A stretch of DNA of 50,520 nucleotides. It comes from an uncultured Pseudomonadota bacterium. Lineage in GTDB: Bacteria > Pseudomonadota > Gammaproteobacteria > Burkholderiales > SG8-39. The translations under genes were made by a program, and so were the position numbers. The DNA is taken from assembly GCA_903909415.1 (NCBI GenBank), contig CAIVVS010000092.1:1-50520 (forward strand). The letters are read 5' to 3'. The notes under the pieces were generated by a model. That model did no database searches and was not told where the DNA came from. It worked only from the letters and a program-made list of their open reading frames with translations. Of the stretch, positions 43,188 to 50,520 are shown piece by piece; the first letter of the stretch is position 1; each line of letters starts with the position of its first letter.

Positions 43188-44477
43188 TCAAGCCTTCGGC
43201 CGTTCCCTGCTGCAGATGTCCAGGGCCATCAGCGCGTAGATCTGGGCGGCCTTGACCATCACGTCTATCTCGATCTCCTCGGCGCGCGGGCCGATGCGCT
43301 TGCCGCGTGGGCCGATCTTGATCGCCGGGATGCCCATCTCGTTGTAGATGTTGGTGTCGGTCCAGATGCTGGCGCGGTCGGGGCTCTCCGGCTTGATCGC
43401 GGTCTTGAACAGGTACTGGTGGACCTCTTCGGCTGCCTTCACCAGCGGATCGACGTTCTTGCCCTCATGGCCGAGCAGGGACTTGTACAGCTCGATGTCG
43501 TATTCCAGCCCGGTGGCGGCCAGCGCCTGCTCGATCTCGTTCTGGATGGTGACCGGGCGCACCTGCGGCGGCATGCGCACGTCCACGTAGATGCTGCACA
43601 CGCCGGGGAAGTAGTTCGGGCGGTAGGGCGCGCCGCCCTCGATCGCGCCGATGTTCACCTTGGGGAACATCGGGCCGGTGGGGGACTGGTAGACATACTT
43701 CTTCTCGAACGCCGCGCCCCATTGCTCGATCGCGGCGATCACCTTGGTCATCTTGACGATGGCGTTGTATTTGTCCATCGGCATCTTGTCGCGGTCGCTG
43801 CCCCAGGCCGCCTCGGCCTTGCCGTAGGTGGTGACCTTGACCTGCACCACGCCGGTCTGGGTCCAGACGATGTTCAGGTCCGAGCCGTCGGCGCAGACCG
43901 CGTAGTCGGTGTGCATGCCGTGGGTGAGCAGGTGGCGGGTGCCGGCGCCTTCGCCCCGGTACTCCTTGGTCTGCCACTGGCCCACCGGGGTGCGCGAGAT
44001 CTCGCCCACCACCGCCGCCAGCACCACGTCGCCCTTGAGCGCCACGCCGCTGCGCTTGAGCGCGGCACCCGCCATCATGAACGCGGCCAGGCCGCCCTTC
44101 ATGTTGGAGATGCCCAGGCCGCGCACCGTGTTGCCGACGATGGAGCCCTTGAGTTCCGAATCCGGCTCGACCTTGGCGACCATGCGCAGGTCCTCGGCCG
44201 TGCCGGTGAAGCTGGTGTCGGTGTGGCCGTTGAAGCCCAGGCTGAGGCCGTTGCCGGTGCCCTTGAGCACGCCCACGGCATTCGGGCGTCCGGCTTCCAC
44301 TTCCTGGGACACGGCCTTCAGGCCGTTGGCCCGGTACCAGTCGAGGATGTAGTCGGCGATCGCTTTTTCCTGCCCGGTCGGGCTGGGGATGTTGGTCAGG
44401 TCGCAGGCCAGGCGCGCGAGTTCGTCGCGGTCGATGGCGGCGAGGACCTTCTTTGCTGCTTCGGTGTTGATGGTCAT
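43188..44477 (-). CDS. Atypical M20-family peptidase/deacylase
   Basis: A 429-residue protein of the M20 (ArgE/DapE/CPG2) family. The HxD metal pair is present (His85, Asp87 in NGHTDTS). Other key sites depart from the classical pattern. The bridging Asp of the DMKGG motif is Asn125 (ISNMKGG), the Glu-Glu pair is Gly158-Glu159 (VVGEISRTP), and GKAEAAWG replaces the usual G-x-x-H in the dimerisation domain. It may be a distinct subfamily with another metal arrangement. It is followed upstream by the gene at 44499, 21 bp away, and probably forms an operon with it. Confidence 0.85.
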   Translation of the reverse strand: MTINTEAAKKVLAAIDRDELARLACDLTNIPSPTGQEKAIADYILDWYRANGLKAVSQEVEAGRPNAVGVLKGTGNGLSLGFNGHTDTSFTGTAEDLRMVAKVEPDSELKGSIVGNTVRGLGISNMKGGLAAFMMAGAALKRSGVALKGDVVLAAVVGEISRTPVGQWQTKEYRGEGAGTRHLLTHGMHTDYAVCADGSDLNIVWTQTGVVQVKVTTYGKAEAAWGSDRDKMPMDKYNAIVKMTKVIAAIEQWGAAFEKKYVYQSPTGPMFPKVNIGAIEGGAPYRPNYFPGVCSIYVDVRMPPQVRPVTIQNEIEQALAATGLEYDIELYKSLLGHEGKNVDPLVKAAEEVHQYLFKTAIKPESPDRASIWTDTNIYNEMGIPAIKIGPRGKRIGPRAEEIEIDVMVKAAQIYALMALDICSRERPKA

Positions 44478-44498
44478 GGTGTTCCGGACGTTGAGCGT

Positions 44499-45491
44499 TT
44501 AAACGTGCTGTCCTTCGGACAGCGGGATGTCGCGCATGGTGCTGGGGGCGAACAGTTCTTCCACCGCCAGGCGCCGGTCGGTCAGGCCCTGCTCGTGCGT
44601 GTAGCGCAGCAGCGCCTCGATGGACGGGCGGTTGGCCTCGATGCCGTAGGGGTACCAGTCTTTTCCGATGATGGCCTGCTCCTCCTCGATCATCGGCTGC
44701 AGCCAGGCAAACGACGCCTTGGGCGAGCCGGTCTCGGTGATCAGGTCGTAGCAGCGCTGCTTGGCCGCGCACAGGCCCTGGTACAGGCTGAGCGCCACCC
44801 ACGGGTTGGCGTCGTACACGTCGCGGCGTATCACCAGGGTGTGCATGATCGGGTAGATGCGGGTGCGCTTGAAGTGGTCCTTTTCCTGCGTCATGTAGTC
44901 GGGCATCAGGCGCGCCACCTTGGGCGAGCCGCGCCGGAACGACAGGGGATTGTTCGCGGTCATCAGGAAGTCGAGTTCGCCCCGCTCGAGCAGGTCGCCG
45001 AGTTCGGTGCCGGCGGGGGCCTGCGTCAGGCGCACGTCGGCGGGCAGCTTGCGGCCCAGACGGTCGGCGCGACCCTGCACCCAGTCCACGTCCGAGGGCT
45101 TCACGCCGAATTCGTCGCTCATCAGGCCGCGCATGTACACCGCCGCGGTCATGCTGTATTCGGGCACGCCGCCGCGCTTGCCCTTGAGGTCCTTGCCGGA
45201 GCGGATGCCCTTGTCGGTGTTGACGAAGAAGTAGCCGTGGCGGAACACCCGGGACGGGAACACCGGGATCGCGATGAAGGGCGAGTTGCCGGTGCTGGCC
45301 AGGGAGATGTAGTTGGAGAACGACATCTCGGCGGCATCGAACTCCTTGTACTGGAGCATGCGCCAGAAGATCTCGGCCGGCTGGGCGGCCACGTAATTCA
45401 GGTCGATGCCGTCGACCTGGATCGTGCCGTCACGCAGGGCCTGGGTGCGGTCGTAGGGGCCGCAGGCGAGGGTCATTCTCAGTTTGGACAT
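44499..45491 (-). CDS. 4,5-dihydroxyphthalate decarboxylase-like / periplasmic-binding-fold protein
   Basis: A 330-residue protein starting at ATG 45491 after AGGAAG; 17 further upstream codons lack features. It opens MSKLRMTLACGPYDRTQALR and contains GIDLNYVAAQPAEIFWRMLQ, FDAAEMSFSNYISLASTGNS, PVFPSRVFRHGYFFVN and LKGKRGGVPEYSMTAAVYMRG. This is the family annotated as 4,5-dihydroxyphthalate decarboxylase, which has a type II periplasmic-binding fold. There is no signal peptide, which favours a cytoplasmic enzyme over a receptor. In an aromatic-acid island a decarboxylase is plausible, but most family members are untested. Confidence 0.8.
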   Translation of the reverse strand: MSKLRMTLACGPYDRTQALRDGTIQVDGIDLNYVAAQPAEIFWRMLQYKEFDAAEMSFSNYISLASTGNSPFIAIPVFPSRVFRHGYFFVNTDKGIRSGKDLKGKRGGVPEYSMTAAVYMRGLMSDEFGVKPSDVDWVQGRADRLGRKLPADVRLTQAPAGTELGDLLERGELDFLMTANNPLSFRRGSPKVARLMPDYMTQEKDHFKRTRIYPIMHTLVIRRDVYDANPWVALSLYQGLCAAKQRCYDLITETGSPKASFAWLQPMIEEEQAIIGKDWYPYGIEANRPSIEALLRYTHEQGLTDRRLAVEELFAPSTMRDIPLSEGQHV

Positions 45492-45513
45492 GGCGGTGCT
45501 TCCTGTCGGGTTA

Positions 45514-45536
45514 TTCGTTGCAGGGTGTTCGTTGCA
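45514..45536. promoter_or_regulatory. Direct repeats in the divergent 45492-45656 promoter region
   Basis: TTCGTTGCA occurs at 45514-45522 and 45528-45536 (14 bp start to start). Minus-strand CATAAT (45550-45545) just upstream is a possible -10 for the decarboxylase-like gene; its -35 is weak. The repeats would fall at or just after the start of transcription, a position suited to repression. Confidence 0.3.
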
Positions 45537-45656
45537 AACCACAAATTATGCGCCCGGTTGGCGGCGGATTTCGTGCACCCGCAGCATGGCGCGTGGCGCC
45601 CGGCGGGCGTGGCACACTGCGCCTGAGCAAACAGGGCGGGTGGCCCGGGAGCGGCG

Positions 45657-46643
<987 letters not shown>

Positions 46644-46709
46644 GGTCTCCGGGAGGTGCCCGACCAATGTTGGAGGTCGCCAACCAGGCACCGACCACGG
46701 GAGGCAGCA

Positions 46710-47222
46710 ATGCAACGCAGGAACTTCATCCTACTGGCTTCGGCCCTGCTGGCCGGGGTCGTCCGGCCGGCAATGGCCCAGGTGCAGGCACAGGTGCAGC
46801 AGGCCGTGGCCAGGTTGTCCAAGTCCAGGGCCCAGTGGAAGGCCCTGTTGCCGGCGGCGAGCTACGCCGTGCTGTTCGAGGAGGACACCGAGCGTCCCGG
46901 CTCCAGCCCGCTGAACGCGGAGAAGCGCACCGGCAGCTTCGTCTGCGCCGCCTGCTTCCTGCCGCTGTTCGACAGCGCCACCAAGTACGAGAGCGGCACC
47001 GGCTGGCCGAGCTTCTTCGACGCCAGGCAGGGCGCGCTCGGCACGCGGCGTGATTTCAAGTTGCTGCTGCCGCGCACGGAGTACCACTGCGTGCGCTGCA
47101 GCGGGCACCAGGGCCATGTGTTCAACGACGGCCCGAAGCCCACCGGCCTGCGGTACTGCAACAATGGCCTCGCCCTGCGTTTCGTGCCCGCCACGGACGC
47201 GCTTCCGGCGCTGCGCACATGA
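46710..47222 (+). CDS. msrB: Peptide-methionine (R)-S-oxide reductase, exported
   Basis: A 170-residue MsrB starting at ATG 46710 after GGGAGG. The leader MQRRNFILLASALLAGVVRP has a twin arginine followed by a hydrophobic run and ends AMA-Q, so export, perhaps by Tat, is likely. Zinc ligands are Cys79/Cys82 (FVCAAC) and Cys127/Cys130 (CVRC), and the nucleophile is Cys150 (RYCNNG). It reduces R-methionine sulfoxide in periplasmic proteins. The first Met codon of msrA overlaps its stop. Confidence 0.93.
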   Translation: MQRRNFILLASALLAGVVRPAMAQVQAQVQQAVARLSKSRAQWKALLPAASYAVLFEEDTERPGSSPLNAEKRTGSFVCAACFLPLFDSATKYESGTGWPSFFDARQGALGTRRDFKLLLPRTEYHCVRCSGHQGHVFNDGPKPTGLRYCNNGLALRFVPATDALPALRT

Positions 47223-47848
47223 TGCTGCGCCGCGCGGGAGTGCTGCTGGCCGCCATGCTGTGCGTCGCGGCGATCTGGGCCCAGGCGCCGGACGCGAAGC
47301 GGGCGGGCACGCTGGCGCCGCCGGTGAGCGGCGCGAGCGCGGTCTTCGCCGGTGGCTGCTTCTGGTGCATCGAGGCGGACTTCGAAAAGCTCCCGGGCGT
47401 CACCGCGGTGGTGTCGGGCTACACCTCGGGACGCACGGTGAATCCGAGCTATTCCGAGGTCAGCGCCGGGCGCACCGGCCATACCGAAGCCGTCCGGGTG
47501 GAGTACGACCCGGGCAAGGTGAGCTACGCGCAACTGGTGGAGTACTTCTGGCGCCACATCGACCCGACCGTCAAGGATGCGCAGTTCTGCGACCGCGGCA
47601 GCCAGTACCGCAGCGGCATTTACCCGCAGGGCGAGGAGCAGATGCGCGTCGCGGCGGCGAGCAAGGCCGCGCTGGAGAAGTCGGGGCGCTTCCCGGCCAT
47701 CCACACCGAGATCGTCCCGGCTTCGGCCTTCTACCTGGCCGAGGAATACCACCAGGACTACTACAAGAAGAATCCGATCCGCTACGCGCACTACCGCAAG
47801 GGCTGCGGCCGGGACGCCCGGGTAGCGGAACTCTGGGGCAAACCCTAG
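47219..47848 (+). CDS. msrA: Peptide-methionine (S)-S-oxide reductase, exported
   Basis: A 209-residue MsrA with an N-terminal hydrophobic leader (residues about 5-22, ending IWAQA-PD). The catalytic GGCFWC motif (Cys47, Cys50), GYTSG, YCEV-like PSYSEVSAGRTGHTEAVRVEYDP and a C-terminal CGRD that may hold a resolving Cys are present. The product would reduce S-methionine sulfoxide outside the cytoplasm. Start ATG 47219 overlaps the msrB stop, so both stereospecific reductases are made together. How electrons reach them is not encoded here; no thioredoxin-like membrane protein is adjacent. Confidence 0.94.
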   Translation: MMLRRAGVLLAAMLCVAAIWAQAPDAKRAGTLAPPVSGASAVFAGGCFWCIEADFEKLPGVTAVVSGYTSGRTVNPSYSEVSAGRTGHTEAVRVEYDPGKVSYAQLVEYFWRHIDPTVKDAQFCDRGSQYRSGIYPQGEEQMRVAAASKAALEKSGRFPAIHTEIVPASAFYLAEEYHQDYYKKNPIRYAHYRKGCGRDARVAELWGKP

Positions 47849-47991
47849 CCCGGCAAGGAGCCCTTGGGGGCCGTCACCGTATTGTCGCGACGGCTTGCGG
47901 GGGGGCTGAGTGCATGCCGGTCCAGGGACCTGGGCACCATTCCGCTAAAATCCCGGTCTTCGACGCCGCATTGTGTGGCTGAAAGCGCCAC

Positions 47992-48729
47992 ATGCCGGAC
48001 TCCGTTGACCAAGCCTTCCTCGATGCCTGCCGGCTGATCCGCGAAAGCGGGCCTTGGCGCGTGCAGGGCGTTACCGCGCAGCACCAGGGGGTCCTGCCGT
48101 TCGCCACGCTGGCGCCCTGGCTGGATGACCAGGAGTTCATGTCCGTGTACCAGCGCGTGCGCGAGCACACCATGGTGGACATCTTCCGCTGCCATGAACT
48201 GTGGAGCCTCGCTCGGCAGACCGCCGATATCGATGGTGACATCCTGGAGGTGGGCGTCTGGCGCGGAGGCACCGGCGCCATCCTGGCCCGAGCGGTGGCC
48301 GGACTGCCGGACAAGCGCGTCTACCTCGCCGATACCTTCACCGGGGTGGTCAAGGCCGGCGGCATGGACCCCACCTACGTCGGGGGCGAGCATGCCGACA
48401 CCTCGGTCGGCACGGTGGTGGCGCTGATGGACAGCGTTTCCGCGCCCAAGGTCGAGTTGCTGGTCGGCGTCTTTCCGGAGGAGACCCGCCACCGCATCCG
48501 CGGCCGCATCGCCATGCTCCACTGCGACGTCGACGTCTACGAATCCAGCCGGGACATCGTCGAGTGGTGCCTGCCACGCCTGCCGGTCGGGGGCGTCATC
48601 CTGTTCGACGACTATGGCTTCATGGGATGCCAAGGCATCACCACCTTCTGCGACGAGTTCCGGCAGCGCAGGGGATTCCGTTTCCTGCACAACCTGAACG
48701 GCCACGCGGTATTCGTGAAAGTAGCCTGA
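47992..48729 (+). CDS. TylF/MycF-family O-methyltransferase
   Basis: A 245-residue protein starting at ATG 47992. The S-adenosylmethionine-binding motif is GDILEVGVWRGGTGAILARA, followed by YLADTFTGVVKAGGMDPTYVGG. Later LHCDVDVYESSRDIVEWCLPRLPVGGVILFDDY matches the metal-binding core of the TylF/macrocin O-methyltransferase family, in which Asp residues hold Mg2+. Such enzymes methylate sugar or polyketide hydroxyls, but many lie outside biosynthetic clusters, as here. A -10-like TAAAAT is at 47946-47951. It converges on the GFA gene with a 21-bp gap. Confidence 0.87.
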   Translation: MPDSVDQAFLDACRLIRESGPWRVQGVTAQHQGVLPFATLAPWLDDQEFMSVYQRVREHTMVDIFRCHELWSLARQTADIDGDILEVGVWRGGTGAILARAVAGLPDKRVYLADTFTGVVKAGGMDPTYVGGEHADTSVGTVVALMDSVSAPKVELLVGVFPEETRHRIRGRIAMLHCDVDVYESSRDIVEWCLPRLPVGGVILFDDYGFMGCQGITTFCDEFRQRRGFRFLHNLNGHAVFVKVA

Positions 48730-48750
48730 GGCGGCGGGCCCGACGGGGGA

Positions 48751-49266
48751 TCAGGCCGAGCGCGTGCGCCGCGCGCCCTTGCTGCCGTACAGCCCGCGCT
48801 TGCGGTGCCAGCCCTCGATGCTTTCCTTCGGGTATTCGCCGAAGCGCAGGTTGCCGGCCCCCTTGGGCGCCGGCTCGGCCCAGGGCTCGGCGTAGTCCAG
48901 CATGATGCTCACCGTCTGCGGCGGGCGCGGCAGGGGCGTGTCTATGGCCGAGGCGAAGGGATAGACCCAGTCTGGCCAGCGCGGATCGGCGACCCAGAGC
49001 GCGCTGCCGCACTTGGCGCAGAAATGCCGCTGGCCGCTGCTGCGCTTGCCCGTTCCCAGCTTGGCCCGGTAGACCGTGAGGTGCTTCGCGCCGGTGACCT
49101 TGAGCGTCTTGGCCTCGCCCATGATGTTGATGGCATACCCGCCGCCGCCATCGGTCTTGCGGCAGATGCTGCAGTAGCAGCGCATGTAGGGGTAGGGCGT
49201 GTGCGAGCTGACGGAGAACTTCACCGCGCGGCAGTGACAGGAGCCCTTGAGCAGCACGGTGCTCAC
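48751..49266 (-). CDS. GFA-family (Mss4-like fold) zinc protein
   Basis: A 171-residue protein starting with GTG at 49266. The zinc ligand pattern is CHC (Cys10, Cys12), CYCSIC (Cys30, Cys32, Cys35) and CAKC (Cys83, Cys86), the complete set of the glutathione-dependent formaldehyde-activating enzyme/GFA family. The C-terminal 40 residues are Arg/Lys-rich. Its start overlaps the Bug stop (GTGA, 49263-49266). GFA genes are frequent in catabolic operons and may trap formaldehyde or other aldehydes with glutathione, though the activity of most members is unproven. Confidence 0.9.
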   Translation of the reverse strand: MSTVLLKGSCHCRAVKFSVSSHTPYPYMRCYCSICRKTDGGGGYAINIMGEAKTLKVTGAKHLTVYRAKLGTGKRSSGQRHFCAKCGSALWVADPRWPDWVYPFASAIDTPLPRPPQTVSIMLDYAEPWAEPAPKGAGNLRFGEYPKESIEGWHRKRGLYGSKGARRTRSA

Positions 49267-50261
49267 TCGGCCTTCGCACCCGACACCTGGATCAGGCGGC
49301 GCTTGTACTCGTAGTCCTCGCGGATGAAGGCGGCGAACTCGGCCGGCGTGCTGCCGCCCGGCGTGTAGCCGCGGCTGATCAGTTCCTTCTCCAGGAAGGC
49401 CGGCTCGTTCATGATCTGCGCGACGTCGCGCTGGATGCGGTTGAGCAGGGCCGGCGGCGTGGCCCCAGGGGCGAACAGGCCGAACCAGGCCTGCGGGTCG
49501 ATGTTCGGGTAGCCGGCATCCTTGAGCGTGACGATGCCCGCCAGCAGCGGCACGGCGCGGGTGGTGGCCAGGGCGCGCAGCTTGCCGGCCTTGATCTGGC
49601 CCACCGAGGCTGCGGCGCCGGCCATGCTGACCTGCACCTCGCCCGCGATCACCGCCGCCAGTCCCGGCCCCAGGCCCTTGTAGGGCACGTGGTTGATGCT
49701 GATGCCGGCTTCCTTGTTCAGGGCCTCGATGGCCAGGTGCGGCTGGCTGCCGCTGCCGAAGGACGAGTAGTTCAGCTTGCCGGGCTGGGCCTTGGCCAGC
49801 GCCACCAGTTCGGCGACCGTCTTCGCATTCACGGAAGGGTGCACCACCAGCAGCATGTTCGCGCCGAACAGCAGCGTGACCGCGGCCAGGTCCTTCAGCG
49901 GGTCGTAGGGCAGCTTGGGAAAGAGGTGCGGATTGGCGGTGATGGAGGAGTCGGAGGTGATCAGCAGGGTGTAGCCATCCGGTTCGGCCTTGGCGACCGA
50001 GTCGGTGCCGATGATGGTGGCGGCACCCGCCTTGTTGTCCACCACCACGGCCTGGCCCCAGGCCTGGTTCAGGCGCGGCGCGAGCAGGCGCGTGAACAGG
50101 TCGCCGCCGCCGCCGGGTGGGTAGGGCGTGACGATGCGCACCGCCTTCGCCGGCCAGGCCTGCGCGATGGCGGCGGCGGGATGGAGCAGCAGGGCGGCGC
50201 CCGCGGCGATGCCGGCGAGCAGCAGCAGGGGCTTGGATGGCTTGTGGCTTTCAGCGGTCAT
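49263..50261 (-). CDS. Bug/TctC-family solute-binding protein
   Basis: A 332-residue exported protein. ATG 50261 follows GGAGGG; 18 further in-frame codons upstream overlap the preceding stop region. The leader MTAESHKPSKPLLLLAGIAA runs to a site near AAIAQA-WPAK. Hallmarks are KAVRIVTPYPPGGGGDLFTR, VDNKAGAATIIG, VAKAEPDGYTLLI, NHVPYKGLGPGL and TLKDAGYPNID. It lies 22 bp after the stop of a molybdenum hydroxylase large subunit and overlaps the GFA gene, the second case here of a hydroxylase gene followed directly by a Bug gene. Confidence 0.92.
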   Translation of the reverse strand: MTAESHKPSKPLLLLAGIAAGAALLLHPAAAIAQAWPAKAVRIVTPYPPGGGGDLFTRLLAPRLNQAWGQAVVVDNKAGAATIIGTDSVAKAEPDGYTLLITSDSSITANPHLFPKLPYDPLKDLAAVTLLFGANMLLVVHPSVNAKTVAELVALAKAQPGKLNYSSFGSGSQPHLAIEALNKEAGISINHVPYKGLGPGLAAVIAGEVQVSMAGAAASVGQIKAGKLRALATTRAVPLLAGIVTLKDAGYPNIDPQAWFGLFAPGATPPALLNRIQRDVAQIMNEPAFLEKELISRGYTPGGSTPAEFAAFIREDYEYKRRLIQVSGAKAE

Positions 50262-50283
50262 GGCGTCCCTCCGTGCGGCGCGT

Positions 50284-50520
50284 TCAGGCTTGCGCTTGCA
50301 GCAGTTTCCAGACATTGAATGACGAGAGTGGCAGGTCCCGCAGCGGTTCGCCCCGGGATCCGAGGGCCGAGGCCACCGCGTTTCCGATCACGCCGCCCAC
50401 CGGGATGATGCTGCCTTCCCCGCCGCCCTTGGCACCCAGCGGGTTGTTCGGGGACGGCGAGTTCTCGAGGATGAAGGCGCGGATGCTGGGGAAGTCGCTG
50501 GCCGTGGGCAGCAGGTAGTC
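50284..50520 (-). CDS. Molybdenum hydroxylase large subunit, C-terminal fragment (cut by right edge)
   Basis: The last 78 residues and stop of a large subunit; the rest lies beyond the window. DYLLPTASDFPSIRAFILEN is followed by SPSPNNPLGAKGGGEGS, with the conserved Glu in GAKGGGE, then a GNAVASALGS helix and a short tail. This closely matches the tail of the large subunit at 39710 (DYLVPVATDYPQVRAVVMEN, GAKGAGEGG) more than the one at 12314. It probably heads an operon with the Bug and GFA genes downstream. Confidence 0.88.
   Translation of the reverse strand, partial: DYLLPTASDFPSIRAFILENSPSPNNPLGAKGGGEGSIIPVGGVIGNAVASALGSRGEPLRDLPLSSFNVWKLLQAQA

Noticed and set aside
44499..45491. Firm call as 4,5-dihydroxyphthalate decarboxylase in a phthalate pathway
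   Set aside because: No phthalate dioxygenase or reductase genes are nearby, and the family name covers many proteins of unknown role; kept as family-like only.

Overview
The window is GC-rich, gene-dense DNA that most resembles a betaproteobacterium of the order Burkholderiales. Two things suggest this: eight genes for Bug/TctC-type solute-binding proteins (an expansion typical of Bordetella, Cupriavidus, Variovorax and relatives), and palindromic repeats starting GTCATTCCCGCG. Genus cannot be fixed from sequence alone. No rRNA, tRNA, CRISPR array, integrase or transposase was seen.

Layout. 1-1240: an exported glycine-zipper-like protein cut by the left edge, then a probable antitoxin/PemK-MazF-like toxin pair with a perfect inverted repeat just upstream and a good terminator downstream. 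1295-2242: an extradiol-dioxygenase-like VOC protein. 2392-12293 (+ strand): an ABC ATPase, a large FtsX-type permease and, 5.4 kb later, an AttH/CrtC-like lipocalin. Between permease and lipocalin lie an alpha/beta hydrolase, two Bug proteins, an AraC regulator and a luciferase-like monooxygenase. 12314-25495 (- strand): a tightly packed 14-gene catabolic locus. In transcription order it encodes an FAD aromatic hydroxylase, Bug protein, bicupin dioxygenase, RidA, GlcG/HbpS protein, HpcH/HpaI aldolase, TRAP transporter (three genes), second bicupin dioxygenase, small VOC protein and a three-subunit molybdenum hydroxylase. A consensus-like promoter inside an inverted repeat precedes it.

25626-43070 (+ strand): a YbiT-like ABC-F protein, then a ketopantoate-reductase-like protein, amidohydrolase, Bug protein, a 220-bp tandem duplication, alpha/beta hydrolase, DUF1445 protein, MFS transporter, LigB-type dioxygenase, Bug protein, NMT1-like binding protein, Bug protein, a second molybdenum hydroxylase (medium-small-large order) and another Bug protein. 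43188-45491 (- strand): an atypical M20 peptidase and a dihydroxyphthalate-decarboxylase-like protein. 45657-48729 (+ strand): aldo/keto reductase, exported MsrB and MsrA, and a TylF-like methyltransferase. 48751-50520 (- strand): a GFA protein, a Bug protein and the C-terminus of a third molybdenum hydroxylase large subunit.

Taken together this looks like an accessory catabolic island for aromatic or N-heteroaromatic acids. Periplasmic Bug/TRAP binding proteins would capture the acids. Molybdenum hydroxylases, an FAD hydroxylase and a luciferase-like oxygenase would oxidise them. Ring-cleavage enzymes of three unrelated folds (VOC, cupin, LigB) would open the rings, and hydrolases, RidA and an aldolase would process the products. 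Substrates cannot be read from the sequence. The 14-gene minus-strand locus is the best candidate for an undescribed pathway.
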